DNA from: Acidovorax sp. SRB_14
GTDB taxonomy: Bacteria; Pseudomonadota; Gammaproteobacteria; Burkholderiales; Burkholderiaceae_C
Length of the DNA stretch: 64,000 nucleotides
Assembly: GCF_012932145.1 (NCBI RefSeq)
Contig: NZ_MWOK01000005.1
Span: 124,494-188,493, forward strand
Direction of reading: 5' to 3'
Below, one piece after another: positions 45,732 to 57,406 of this stretch (within the stretch, counting starts at the first letter, position 1; every line of letters begins with the position of its first letter). A model generated the notes under the pieces. The model saw nothing but the letters and a program-made list of their open reading frames with translations. It had not been told where the DNA came from and did no database searches. The position numbers and the translations under genes are program-made.

Positions 45732-45771
45732 CGCTTGCTGGGAAAGCGCAGGCAGCTATCGAATCAATAGT
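45716..45771. repeat. Dispersed palindromic repeat copy overlapping the acpS 3' end
   Basis: AAAATAGGCCTGTAACGCTTG is followed by a spacer, AAGCGCAGGCAGCTATC and GAATCAATAGT. It is almost base for base like the copy at 54309. It provides the acpS stop codon. Confidence 0.72.
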
Positions 45772-45786
45772 AAAACCGTGAACACC

Positions 45787-46869
45787 ATGACCGAACACGC
45801 TCCCATCGTTCTCGACATTGCCGGCACCGCGCTCAGCGCCGCCGACCGCCGACGCCTCGCCCACCCGCTGACCGGCGGCGTGATCCTGTTCGCGCGCAAC
45901 TGGGAAACCCGTGCCCAGCTGCTCGAACTGACCAGCGCCATCAAGGCCGTGCGCGCCGACCTGCTGGTCTGCGTCGACCACGAGGGCGGGCGCGTGCAGC
46001 GCTTTCGCTCGGACGGCTTCACCCACCTGCCGCCCATGCGCGCGCTCGGCAAGATGTGGATGAAGGACGGCAAGGGTGGCCCGGGCAGCGGCGCGATGCG
46101 CGCCACCAACGCCGCCACGGCGGCAGGCTATGTGCTGGGCAGCGAGCTGCGCGCCTGCGGCGTGGATTTCAGCTTCACGCCCGTGCTCGACCTCGACTGG
46201 GGCGAGAGCGCGGTCATCGGCGACCGCGCCTTCCACCGCGACCCGCGCGTGGTCACCTTGCTGGCCAAAGGCCTGATGCACGGCCTGCTGCAGGCCGGCA
46301 TGGCTAACTGTGGCAAGCACTTTCCCGGCCATGGCTTCGTCCAGGCCGATTCGCACACCGAGGTGCCGGTCGACCCGCGCAGCCTCAAGGCCATCCTGCA
46401 GGATGACGCCGCGCCGTATCCGTGGCTGCGCAGTACGCTCACCAGCGTCATGCCCGCGCACGTGATCTACCCCAAGGTGGACCGCCGCCCGGCGGGTTTT
46501 TCGCGCAAATGGCTGCAAGACATCCTGCGCACGCAGCTGGGTTTTGACGGCGCCATCTTCAGCGACGACCTCAGCATGGAGGGCGCGCGCCGCATCGACG
46601 GAAAACTGGTGGGCTACACCGAGGCCGCCGTGGTCGCCCTGCAGGCCGGCTGCGACCTGGTGCTGTTGTGCAACCAGTGCCTGGGCGACGGCGCCGCCGT
46701 CGATGAATTGCTCGACGGGCTGGCGCAGCAGCACCGCCAAGGCCTGTGGCAGCCCAGCGCCGACAGCGAGGCGCGCCGCGTGGCGCTGCTGCCGCAAACC
46801 CTGCCGCAGGCCTGGGACGACCTGATGTTCCAGCCGGCCTACCAGCAGGCGCTGGAGATGCTGCCTTAG
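45787..46869 (+). CDS. nagZ: Beta-N-acetylhexosaminidase (NagZ)
   Basis: Cytoplasmic GH3 enzyme that removes GlcNAc from anhydromuropeptides in cell-wall recycling; 360 aa. The His-loop is KHFPGHGFVQADSHTEVPVD and the nucleophile Asp is in AIFSDDLSMEGA. The sugar-binding DHEGGRVQRFR is present. ATG 45787 was chosen; a GTG three codons upstream (45778) is possible. A decayed insertion sequence begins within a few bases of its stop. Confidence 0.94.
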   Translation: MTEHAPIVLDIAGTALSAADRRRLAHPLTGGVILFARNWETRAQLLELTSAIKAVRADLLVCVDHEGGRVQRFRSDGFTHLPPMRALGKMWMKDGKGGPGSGAMRATNAATAAGYVLGSELRACGVDFSFTPVLDLDWGESAVIGDRAFHRDPRVVTLLAKGLMHGLLQAGMANCGKHFPGHGFVQADSHTEVPVDPRSLKAILQDDAAPYPWLRSTLTSVMPAHVIYPKVDRRPAGFSRKWLQDILRTQLGFDGAIFSDDLSMEGARRIDGKLVGYTEAAVVALQAGCDLVLLCNQCLGDGAAVDELLDGLAQQHRQGLWQPSADSEARRVALLPQTLPQAWDDLMFQPAYQQALEMLP

Positions 46870-46876
46870 AAGCTGT

Positions 46877-47347
46877 TCACGATCTTCGAAGGAGCAGGGC
46901 CGCCAGGAGCGCAAGGGGGATAGGCTGCAGGCTGGTGTTGAGCTTGCGTTCGCAGCTCTTCCACAGACGCCTGCACTTCTCCAGCCAGGCAAAGGTATGC
47001 AGTTCGCTGCGCCTGGCCATTTTTGCACCCGGTTTAGTTTGGCTTTGCTCCTATTCATCGCCTGCGGCACTCCTTTGCGGTCCGCCACGTTGACCGTCGT
47101 CACCGCAATGGCATGCGGCCTTGCACCGCGATGCGCAGTTTGCATGTGCGTCGTGCAGGCGTTGCGGCCCTGTCTGGTCCGAGCCACGCCAGCCTGATTT
47201 TGGCCTGCTCCAGTACGTGACGGGCGCACTCCATGTGGCAAAGTGCAAGAGCACTGTCCGCCACTTTGGGAACTCCCCGGGCAGCATCCGCCGCTGGCAG
47301 TTGCTCTTGAGCAGATACCGCACAGCGCACCAAACCCCAAACCTCAT
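46877..47347 (-). pseudogene. Decayed IS5-family transposase remnant
   Basis: Three frame-shifted pieces on the minus strand match an IS5-family transposase. Near 47347-47215: AVRYLLKSNCQRRMLPGEFPKWRTV. Near 47190-47000: GRNACTTH, then HAIAVTTVNVADRKG. At about 47020-46877: RRSELHTFA joined to WLEKCRRLWKSCERKLNTS, ending RRS and stop. In intact elements a VVERSF segment separates SELHTFA from WLEK, so a short deletion occurred there. The 5' end and much of the centre are missing. It occupies most of the 46870-47678 gap; the remaining ~330 bases hold only a short unproven ORF and a palindrome. Confidence 0.82.
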
Positions 47348-47678
47348 ACAGCCCTACCGTCCTGGCTTTGGTTCTGTTGCGCGCACCCTGCAGCAGCGTC
47401 CCGATCTCTTTGAACTTCGCGCGTTTGCTGTCGCAGGGGTATTTTTACTGTTTCACCCAGCGACTGTTGGTTCAATATCCAAGCTCGTGAGCACGCTCTT
47501 GCGCGGCAACTACTCTGCATGAGGTATTTGTCAGACATCCGCCTCAACGTGATTTGCAGCCGCCCCCTCAAATGTCATTTGGTGTTTAATTGTTATCAAT
47601 AACACCAAGCGCAGCCCGACAGAAGTGCTGCTTTTGAAGCAGTTGCCATTATTTCGTGAAAACCACTTCATAAATGCC

Positions 47679-49469
47679 ATGTCAATTTTTGCCGGAGTTC
47701 TCGCACGCCAGTCCGATGGGAGCATTCCAGCGCAGCTCATGGAGGAGCTGCGTGCATCGGTATCGCGCCACCCCGACGATTTGGGACGGTTGCGAGAATT
47801 CAAAGATGACAAGGTCTTCATGGTCAAGGTGGATATAGGCGCCTTGAACGCTGCAGGCGAGTATGGCAGCCCCGAAATGGCGGCTTTCGTGGCGGGAGAC
47901 CCTTTGCTGCAAAGTCACGCTGGCGCATTGCCAGCGTTACGCTCCGAAGGTCTGGCAGCAGTCGCCCATGACCTGGTGCTCAATCGGCACCACAGCTTGC
48001 GTTCGTGCCGGGGAACCTTCTGCGCCGTTGCCTACGAAAAATCCACCCATAAACTGCACCTGGTCACCGACAAGCTGGGCGTGCGGCCAATTTATTGCTG
48101 GGTGCTGCCAGATTTCATCTTGTTTGCCACCGCGCTTCGCATCCTGGAAGCGGTGTCTTTTTTTCGCAGATCCCTGCACCTGCAAGGCGCCGCGGAGATC
48201 GCCTGCTACGGCGCTGCGCTGGCAGATCGCACGCCTTATCAGGGTATCTTTTGCCTGCTTGCCGGCGAAGTGGTGAGCGCCGATGGGGCTGGAGCACTGC
48301 AGCGAGTGCAATATTGGCGCTGGGATGAACTCCCTGTGGCGCAGCCATCTGAGGCTCCTGTGGCCCAGCGCATTTACCGGCACTTCCAGGAGGCAGTCCA
48401 GATTCGCCTGGGCGACCAAAAAGCAGTGGCTGCGCACCTGAGCGGTGGCCTGGATTCGCGTGCCGTCGTGGCCGCACTGCAGGCGGGCGGCGCCGAGGTG
48501 TGCACAGTGAATTTCAGCCTGCCGGACAGCCAGGACCAGGTGCTGGGCCAACTTGCGGCCGAGCGCCTGGGCACGCACCACACGTCCAGGCCGGTGCAAG
48601 CGTTGCTCGATGGCGACCGCCACAGCAATGCCACGGTGCGCGACTGGCTGAACTCCGCGGCGTATCTGGCGCACCAACCCGAGCGGCCGCGCGTCATCTG
48701 GTCTGGCGATGGCGGGGGTGAGTGCTTGGGCCACGTTCACCTGAATGCAGACATCGTTGCGGCCACCCGCGCGGATGATCTGGACGGCGCCGTTGACAAG
48801 TTTATGGCGTACAACCGCTGGGGCCTGTCGGCCAAGCTCCTCAAGCCGCGCATTGCCAAAACCTTGGCGGACCTGTCGCGCAGCGGCATGCTGTCTGAAC
48901 TCCGATCGGTGCACCCCGCCGACAAGGGCCGGGTTTTTCATCTGTTTCTCGTGCTGAACCAGCAGCATCGGCACCTGACCAGCCATTTTGAAAACCTGGA
49001 CATGACGCGCACCGAGTTGGAGGTGCCATTTTTCGACAGCGAGTTTCTCAGCGCCATCGTGCGTGAAAAAATTGATCCGTTCTTGCGCCACTCCTTTTAT
49101 CTGGACTGGCTGCGGTGCTTTCCGCCAGGCGTGCTCGAGATTGCGTGGCAGGCCTATCCGGACCATGTGCCTTGCCCCCTCCCGCTGCCGCCAGGGCTGG
49201 GTTATCAGTGGGACGAGGCCACGGCAAAGGCAAAGAGAAAGACGTCTGGCGCGCTGTTGGCCGAAGCCCGCCAGCTCGCCGGCGAGGCCGGATTTGCAGA
49301 TGAATTCCTGCGTTACGGTTACATGCACATGTGCATGGCTCTGCTGCGTCTGGGGCGCAATGAATACGACTACCTGCTGCATGCCCCTGCAGTGTTGCAC
49401 CGGTACTGGCTGCGCAGCCATGGCGAGGCGCGCAGGGCCGGCCCTGCGCTGCGCAGGACAGCAGTGTGA
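47679..49469 (+). CDS. Asparagine-synthetase-like protein lacking the N-terminal Cys
   Basis: A protein of 596 aa. The N-terminal half resembles the class II glutamine amidotransferase domain (RGTFCAVAYEKSTHKLHLVTDKLGVRPIYC), but it starts MSIFAG where AsnB starts MCG, so glutamine hydrolysis is unlikely. The C-terminal half has the ATP-pyrophosphatase loop SGGLDS (255-260) and WSGDGGGE. Such proteins make amide bonds with other donors, as in lasso-peptide cyclases or beta-lactam synthetase. No biosynthetic partner is adjacent. ATG 47679 was preferred over one 18 codons upstream, which lacks homology. Its neighbour is an IS remnant, which suggests acquisition by transfer. The product is unknown. 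Confidence 0.8.
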   Translation: MSIFAGVLARQSDGSIPAQLMEELRASVSRHPDDLGRLREFKDDKVFMVKVDIGALNAAGEYGSPEMAAFVAGDPLLQSHAGALPALRSEGLAAVAHDLVLNRHHSLRSCRGTFCAVAYEKSTHKLHLVTDKLGVRPIYCWVLPDFILFATALRILEAVSFFRRSLHLQGAAEIACYGAALADRTPYQGIFCLLAGEVVSADGAGALQRVQYWRWDELPVAQPSEAPVAQRIYRHFQEAVQIRLGDQKAVAAHLSGGLDSRAVVAALQAGGAEVCTVNFSLPDSQDQVLGQLAAERLGTHHTSRPVQALLDGDRHSNATVRDWLNSAAYLAHQPERPRVIWSGDGGGECLGHVHLNADIVAATRADDLDGAVDKFMAYNRWGLSAKLLKPRIAKTLADLSRSGMLSELRSVHPADKGRVFHLFLVLNQQHRHLTSHFENLDMTRTELEVPFFDSEFLSAIVREKIDPFLRHSFYLDWLRCFPPGVLEIAWQAYPDHVPCPLPLPPGLGYQWDEATAKAKRKTSGALLAEARQLAGEAGFADEFLRYGYMHMCMALLRLGRNEYDYLLHAPAVLHRYWLRSHGEARRAGPALRRTAV

Positions 49470-49587
49470 GTTCCGCTCCGGCTCAACGCTCTGCGCGCTG
49501 CTGTGAGATGGCTGCCGAAGGCTCGGAAGGAGCATGGCGCGCGGGGCTGGCCATGTCTGGCTTGGCACGGGCAGCGGGAACGCACGC

Positions 49588-50184
49588 CTACAGAGCGGGC
49601 GGCGGTGGTGCGGCAGGCACTTGCGTGCCCACCTTCCAGCGCCGCACCACGCGCTGGAAGATCAGCGCGTTGGGGATCTGCAGCAAGGTGCCCGTGCCCT
49701 CGCCCAGGCTGTCTTCGAGCGTGGTGTAGAGCAGGTTGATGTCCACCACGCGCCCGCGCGCGCCGGGCTTGTCGGCGGTGTCGAGCAGCTCGATGGTGTC
49801 GCCTACGCGAAACGGCCCGACGGTGAAGATCAGGAAGGCGCAAAACAGGTTGGACAGCACGCTCCAGGCGGCAAAGAAGGCGACCGCCGCCACGGTGGCA
49901 AACCCCGTGAAGGCGGTCCACAGCACGGTGGCGGACATGCCCAGGCGCTCGAGCACCAAAAGCAGCGCGCTGACCATGATGGTCCAGCGCAGCAGGGCCT
50001 TGATGGGCACGAGCAGCTCGTGCGGCAGCGCGTAGTGCTGGCTCGCGCGCGACACGAGGCGGCGCAGCAGGTGCTGCAGCAGCAGGGCCGTGAGCAGGAT
50101 CAGCAGGATCTGCAGGCCCGGAACGATGATGTCGAGCCAGTCCTGGGCCCATTCGGGCAGGTAGAGCTTGAGAGAGCGTTGCAT
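49588..50184 (-). CDS. MscS-family mechanosensitive channel (small)
   Basis: A protein of 198 aa with about three N-terminal membrane helices, then the MscS pore-helix and beta-domain region (FATVAAVAFFAAWSVLSNLFCAFLIFTVGPFRVGDTIELL, VVDINLLYTTLEDSLGEGTGTLLQIPNALIFQRVVRRW). It lacks the large C-terminal cage of E. coli MscS. The start at 50184 was chosen because a terminator lies between it and a further in-frame ATG at 50244, although that ATG overlaps the previous stop as TGATG. It probably releases solutes under hypo-osmotic shock. Confidence 0.82.
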   Translation of the reverse strand: MQRSLKLYLPEWAQDWLDIIVPGLQILLILLTALLLQHLLRRLVSRASQHYALPHELLVPIKALLRWTIMVSALLLVLERLGMSATVLWTAFTGFATVAAVAFFAAWSVLSNLFCAFLIFTVGPFRVGDTIELLDTADKPGARGRVVDINLLYTTLEDSLGEGTGTLLQIPNALIFQRVVRRWKVGTQVPAAPPPPAL

Positions 50185-50193
50185 GGTCGGTCC

Positions 50194-50222
50194 CGAAAGA
50201 AAACCGGGCGCCGCAGCGCCCG
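50194..50222 (-). terminator. Rho-independent terminator between the GGDEF and MscS genes
   Basis: CGGGCGC pairs with GCGCCCG around a 4-nt loop. On the minus strand it is followed by GGTTTTCTTTC. It lies 22 bases after the GGDEF stop. Confidence 0.65.
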
Positions 50223-50243
50223 CAAAAGAGAAGGCGCCGTGCA

Positions 50244-51286
50244 TCAGGCCATCCGCTGCTCGACCGTGTCCATCTGCATCTCGAAGCTGAAGAAACGGTC
50301 GCGCCCTTGGGCCTTGGCGGCATACAGCGCCTGGTCGGCGCGCATGATCATGCTCTCGGCGCTGGTGTTGTCATCGGGCAGGCAGGTGGTGATGCCGCCC
50401 GACAGCGTCAGCACGGCGCCCAGCGGCGAGTCGGGGTGGGCGATGGCGCGCACGCGCAGCAGCTGGCCGAGCGCGCGCGCAAACGTCATCGCGCCCGAGC
50501 GCGGCGTGTTGGGCAGGATCAGCGCGAATTCCTCGCCGCCATAGCGCGAGGCCACGTCGCGCGGGCGCACGCACACTTCGCGCAGCAGGCGGCCCACTTC
50601 CCGCAGGCAGGTGTCGCCCTGGACGTGGCCGCTGGCGTCGTTGTAGAGCTTGAAGTGGTCGAGGTCGCAGAGCATCAGCGTCAGCGGCGTGCCGTCGCGC
50701 CGCGCCGCGAGGATTTCGCTGTGCAGGATGCGGTCGAAGCCGCGCCGGTTCACGAGCCCCGTGAGGGCGTCGGCTTCGACCATTTCGTTGAGGCGCTGGT
50801 TGGCCTGGTGCAACTCTTCGGTCAGCGACACCAGGCGCCGGCGCATGTCCAGCAAGCGGCGCATGGCGCGCAGCTTGGCCACGAGCACGATCGGCGTGAC
50901 GGGCTTGACGAGGTAGTCGTCGCCGCCGGCCTCGATGCCGCGCCACACGTCCAGGTCGCCGTCCAGGCTCGAGAGAAAGATGATGGGGGTCCAGTCGCCG
51001 GGCTCGGCAATGCGCATCTGCTGCGCCACCCAGTAGCCGTCGTGGCCGGGCAGCTTGATGTCCAGCAGCACCAGGTCGGGGCGGCGCAGCTTGAACAGTT
51101 GCAGGGCCGCGTCGCCGCTGGCGGCTTCGAGCACCTCCGAGACACCGGCATGGCGCAGCTCGCCGACCAGCGCGGCACGCACCGCGGCCTGGTCTTCGAC
51201 CACCAGTACCGTGAACGGGCCCGTGGGGGCCTGGGCGGGGGATGGGGCGGCGGGCAGGGCAGGCGGTGCGGCCATGGCGCTTGGTG

Positions 51287-51290
<4 letters not shown>
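50244..51290 (-). CDS. Response regulator with GGDEF output (diguanylate cyclase)
   Basis: A protein of 348 aa, REC-GGDEF like WspR. The receiver domain covers about residues 26-145, with phosphoacceptor Asp77 ([14 protein letters not shown]) and Lys129. A short coiled linker (about 146-170) leads to a GGDEF domain with the active signature GGEEF (251-255). RPRD, an RxxD inhibitory site, lies just before it, so it probably makes c-di-GMP with product feedback. The start is the GTG at 51290, which overlaps the lysS stop (GTGA); an ATG five codons later is an alternative. The cognate kinase is not nearby. Confidence 0.9.
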
Positions 51291-52831
<1,541 letters not shown>

Positions 52832-52925
52832 AGAGGCCGTCGATGCGGGACGTAAAGATGGGGGCTGCATGCAGCCGAACCGTTGATTTTATGGTGTATG
52901 GCATCCGGGGTGCGGGGCTGCCGGT

Positions 52926-53564
52926 TTATGGCGGCGCAATCCCGGTGCGTTCGAGCACATCGCCCACCAGCTCCAGGCGCACCAGCGGGTTGTCCAGCTC
53001 CATCAGTTGCTGCTTGAGCTCCAGGGGCACGGGCAGCAGTTCGCACCAGCGGTTGGCCACCCAGCCGCTGTCGCCCAGCTGCGCTGGCGTCGGCGCGATG
53101 GCGGAGGGCGCGCCCGGGTCGCGTTGGCGCAGGGTGGCCAGCACGTGCGCGAGGGCCTTTGCGGTCGGCGCCAGGTCTTCGGGGATCGGCACGGACAGAT
53201 CGTCCGCCATCTGTTCCACGTCGGCCACCCACAGCCCGTGCGGCAGCAGCGTGCGCTGCAGGATGTGAAAGCGCGTGCCGCCGTGGCACTGCAGCGTGAG
53301 CAGGCCGTGCTGGGGCGCCTCGAGGCGCTCGATGCGGGCCAGGGTGCCCACATCGTGGAATTGCTCCAGGGGGGCGCCGGCGCGGCGCACTTCGTGGCCG
53401 CTGTGCAGGGCGACCACGCCAAAGGGCGCGCCGGCCTGCTGGCATTTGCGCACCATGTCGAGGTAGCGCACCTCGAACACGCGCAGCGCGAGCACGCCGC
53501 CCGGGAACAGGACGGCGCTGAGCGGGAACAGCGGCAGCGAAGTCAGCGTGAGGTGTTGCGTCAT
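52926..53564 (-). CDS. Lon N-terminal (LAN/PUA-like) domain protein
   Basis: A stand-alone Lon substrate-binding domain protein, 212 aa: LPLFPLSAVLFPGGVLALRVFEVRYLDMVRKC is the usual opening, with GTLARIERLEAPQHGLLTLQCHGGTRFHI. It has no ATPase or protease domain. Its role is unknown; it may bind substrates or act as an adaptor. The start at 53564 opens the domain. The gene lies upstream of lysS on the same strand, with 94 bases between. Confidence 0.85.
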   Translation of the reverse strand: MTQHLTLTSLPLFPLSAVLFPGGVLALRVFEVRYLDMVRKCQQAGAPFGVVALHSGHEVRRAGAPLEQFHDVGTLARIERLEAPQHGLLTLQCHGGTRFHILQRTLLPHGLWVADVEQMADDLSVPIPEDLAPTAKALAHVLATLRQRDPGAPSAIAPTPAQLGDSGWVANRWCELLPVPLELKQQLMELDNPLVRLELVGDVLERTGIAPP

Positions 53565-53732
53565 GGTGGCGTGGCCCGGTTGCATTCCCCGCACTGCCGC
53601 GCCCGCGCTCGGCACCGCGGAGCACCCTGCGTTGCACCGGAATGGCCCTGCGGTGCATTCCGGTGCGTTGGCCCAGGCAGTGGGTTGGCTATCATCCCAT
53701 GTCGCATTGCCGACCCCAACCCCGACCTGCCC

Positions 53733-54284
53733 ATGCTCTACCAAATTGTTTCGTTTTTGCTCGATGTGGCCGCTGGCCTGCTGTGCGGCGCCTGCCTGCT
53801 GCGCATCTATATGCAGTGGCAACGCATCGGCTTCGGCAACCCGGTCGGCCGGCTGGTGTTTGCGCTCAGCGACTGGATGGTGCTGCCGCTGCGCCGGCTG
53901 CTGCCTGCCAAGGGGCGCTGGGACTGGGCCAGCCTGGTTGCTGCGGGGCTGGTGGAGCTGGCGCAGTATGTGCTGCTGTGGTTGGTCCTCGGCGCGGGCG
54001 CCGGGTGGGCGTGGCTGCCCTGGCTGGCGCTGCTGGGCCTGGTGCGCGTGGCCATCACCGGCACCATCGGGCTGCTGATCGTCTATGCCGTGATGTCCTG
54101 GGTGCAGGCGCGCTCGCCCATCGCCGACGTCATTGCGCGCTTGTGCGAGCCGCTGCTGCGGCCGGTGCGCCGGGTGCTGCCGACGCTGGGCGGGATCGAC
54201 CTGTCGCCGCTGGTGCTGCTGGTGCTGCTGCAGATCGCCATGATGGTGCTGGCGCAGTGGCAGGTGGCGCTGCTGTTGCCCTGA
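53733..54284 (+). CDS. yggT: YggT-family membrane protein
   Basis: A protein of 183 aa with two YGGT repeats, each a helix pair followed by an amphipathic loop: LLRIYMQWQRIGFGNPVGRLVFALSDWMVLPLRRLLP, and VYAVMSWVQARSPIADVIARLCEPLLRPVRRVLPTLGGIDLSPLVLLVLLQI. Function is unclear; relatives are linked to osmotic tolerance and to FtsZ or cytochrome assembly in other groups. A palindromic repeat follows its stop. Confidence 0.88.
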   Translation: MLYQIVSFLLDVAAGLLCGACLLRIYMQWQRIGFGNPVGRLVFALSDWMVLPLRRLLPAKGRWDWASLVAAGLVELAQYVLLWLVLGAGAGWAWLPWLALLGLVRVAITGTIGLLIVYAVMSWVQARSPIADVIARLCEPLLRPVRRVLPTLGGIDLSPLVLLVLLQIAMMVLAQWQVALLLP

Positions 54285-54308
54285 ACGCAGCAGGGCGTCG
54301 ATTTACGC

Positions 54309-54363
54309 CAAATAAGGCCTCAGCGCTTACTAGGCAAGCGTTGGCAGCTATCGATTCAATAGT
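54309..54363. repeat. Dispersed palindromic repeat copy
   Basis: AAATAAGGCCTCAGCGCTTAC is followed by a spacer, AAGCGTTGGCAGCTATC and GATTCAATAGT. It is the closest relative of the copy after acpS. It lies between the convergent yggT and accD ends. Confidence 0.75.
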
Positions 54364-54401
54364 GCGGTGCAGCGTACCTGGCCGCGCACGCTGCCCGGGC
54401 G

Positions 54402-55274
54402 TCAGGCCACGGCGTCGGCCGGCAGGCGCTGCAGCATGGCCAGGCTTTGCGCGATGGTGTTGCGCAGTTCACGGCGGTCGCAGATGAAGTCGACGGCGCC
54501 CTTGGTCTGCAGGAACTCGGCACGCTGGAAGCCTTCTGGCAGCGTCACGCGCACGGTCGATTCGATCACGCGCGGGCCGGCAAAGCCGATCAGCGCCTTG
54601 GGCTCGGCAATGACGATGTCGCCGACGAAGGCGAAGCCGGCGCTCACGCCGCCCATGGTCGGGTCGGTCAGCACGCTGATGTAGGGCAGGCCCTTTTTCG
54701 CCAGGCGCGTCAGCGCGGCGTTGGTCTTGGCCATCTGCATGAGCGAGAGCAGGCCCTCCTGCATGCGCGCGCCGCCCGTGGCGGTGAAGCAGATGAAGGG
54801 CACCTTCTGCTCAATCGCGGTTTCGACGCCGCGCACAAAGCGCTCGCCGACCACCGAGCCCATGCTGCCGCCCATGAAATCGAACTCGAAGCAGGCGACG
54901 ACCACGTTGATGCTTTTGACCGCACCGCCGAAGACGATGAGGGCGTCGGTCTCGCCGGTGTTCTCCAGCGCTTCTTTCAGGCGTTCGGGGTACTTGCGGC
55001 TGTCCTTGAACTTGAGGGCATCGACCGGCAGCACTTCCTGGCCCAGTTCGTAGCGGCCTTCGGGGTCCAGGAACGCGTCGAGCCGCATGCGCGCGCCGAT
55101 GCGGTGGTGGTGGCTGCAGGTGGGGCAGACGCACTGGTTGTGCTCCAGGTCGGCCTTGTAGAGCACGCTGTCGCAACTCGGGCATTTGACCCAGAGGCCT
55201 TCGGGCATCTGGCGGCGCACCGTCGGGTCGGTGGGCTGGATTTTGGAGGGCAGGAGTTTTTCAAGCCAGGACAT
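54402..55274 (-). CDS. accD: Acetyl-CoA carboxylase, carboxyltransferase subunit beta
   Basis: Makes malonyl-CoA with AccA, AccB and AccC, the first committed step of fatty-acid synthesis; 290 aa. The N-terminal zinc ribbon has Cys31, Cys34, Cys50 and Cys53. The carboxyltransferase fold follows: [44 protein letters not shown] and [11 protein letters not shown]. It follows trpA after a 54-base gap with a strong hairpin. The trp-accD linkage is common in proteobacteria. Confidence 0.97.
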   Translation of the reverse strand: MSWLEKLLPSKIQPTDPTVRRQMPEGLWVKCPSCDSVLYKADLEHNQCVCPTCSHHHRIGARMRLDAFLDPEGRYELGQEVLPVDALKFKDSRKYPERLKEALENTGETDALIVFGGAVKSINVVVACFEFDFMGGSMGSVVGERFVRGVETAIEQKVPFICFTATGGARMQEGLLSLMQMAKTNAALTRLAKKGLPYISVLTDPTMGGVSAGFAFVGDIVIAEPKALIGFAGPRVIESTVRVTLPEGFQRAEFLQTKGAVDFICDRRELRNTIAQSLAMLQRLPADAVA

Positions 55275-55292
55275 GGGGTTTCCTCTTCAACG

Positions 55293-55324
55293 GCGCTGGC
55301 GCGCACAGGGGTGGGCGCCAGCGC
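55293..55324 (-). other. Perfect 10-bp hairpin between trpA and accD
   Basis: GCGCTGGCGC pairs with GCGCCAGCGC around a 12-nt loop, occupying most of the gap. No T-run follows on either strand, so it is not a typical terminator. It may stabilise the accD mRNA or tune read-through. Confidence 0.5.
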
Positions 55325-55328
55325 AGGA

Positions 55329-56134
55329 TTATGCGTCGAGTGCCTTGCGCACACCGCGCAAGAAGCTCACGGCCAGCGGCACGACCTTTTCGTGGGGCTG
55401 GTCGTCGAGCAGCTGGATGATGCGGCTGCCGATGACCACGGCGTCGGCCACGCGGCCCACGGCCTGGGCGGTGGCAGCGTCGCGGATGCCAAAGCCGACG
55501 CCGACGGGGATGTGCACGTGCGCGCGGATGCGCGGCAGCATCTCTTCGACGGCCGAGGTGTCGAGCGCGGCCGAGCCGGTCACGCCCTTGAGCGAGACGT
55601 AGTAGACGTAGCCGCTGGCCACGCGCGCCACCTGCGCCATGCGCTCGGGCGTGGAGGTGGGCGCCAGCAGGAAGATCAGGTCCATGCCGTGGGCGCGCAG
55701 CTCGGCGGCAAAGGCTTCGCATTCCTCGGGCGGGTAGTCGACGATGAGCACGCCGTCCACGCCCGCGGCTGCAGCGTCGCGCACAAATGCGCCCTCGCCA
55801 TGGACCTGGTCGTAGCGCTCGACCGGGTTGGCGTAGCCCATCAGCACCACGGGCGTGGTCTGGTTGCGCTTGCGGAACTCGGCGACCTGCGCCAGCACCT
55901 GCACCATGCCGATGCCAAGGGCCAGCGCCTTCTCGCCCGCCTTCTGGATCACCGGGCCGTCGGCCATGGGATCGGAGAACGGCACGCCGAGCTCGATGAT
56001 GTCGGCCCCGGCCTCGACCATGCCGTGCATGAGGGCCGGCGTGATGTCGGCAAACGGGAAACCGGCCGTGACGTAGGGGATCAGCGCCGTGCGGCCCTGC
56101 GCCTTGAGTTGTTCGAAAGTGGTCTGGATGCGGC

Positions 56135-56138
<4 letters not shown>
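55329..56138 (-). CDS. trpA: Tryptophan synthase alpha subunit
   Basis: Cleaves indoleglycerol phosphate to indole, which is channelled to TrpB; 269 aa TIM barrel. Catalytic Glu49 is in [16 protein letters not shown] and Asp60 follows in the same segment. [12 protein letters not shown] and [14 protein letters not shown] are the phosphate-binding loops. The start overlaps the trpB stop (ATGA). Confidence 0.97.

Positions 56139-57383
<1,245 letters not shown>

Positions 57384-57406
<23 letters not shown>

Noticed and set aside
45787-46869. nagZ as a second secreted beta-glucosidase.
   Set aside because: It lacks a signal peptide and has the NagZ-specific KHFPGHG loop, so it is the cytoplasmic recycling enzyme.
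47121-47522. A 133-codon plus-strand ORF upstream of the asparagine-synthetase-like gene.
   Set aside because: It is antisense to the IS5 transposase remnant for most of its length and has no ribosome site.
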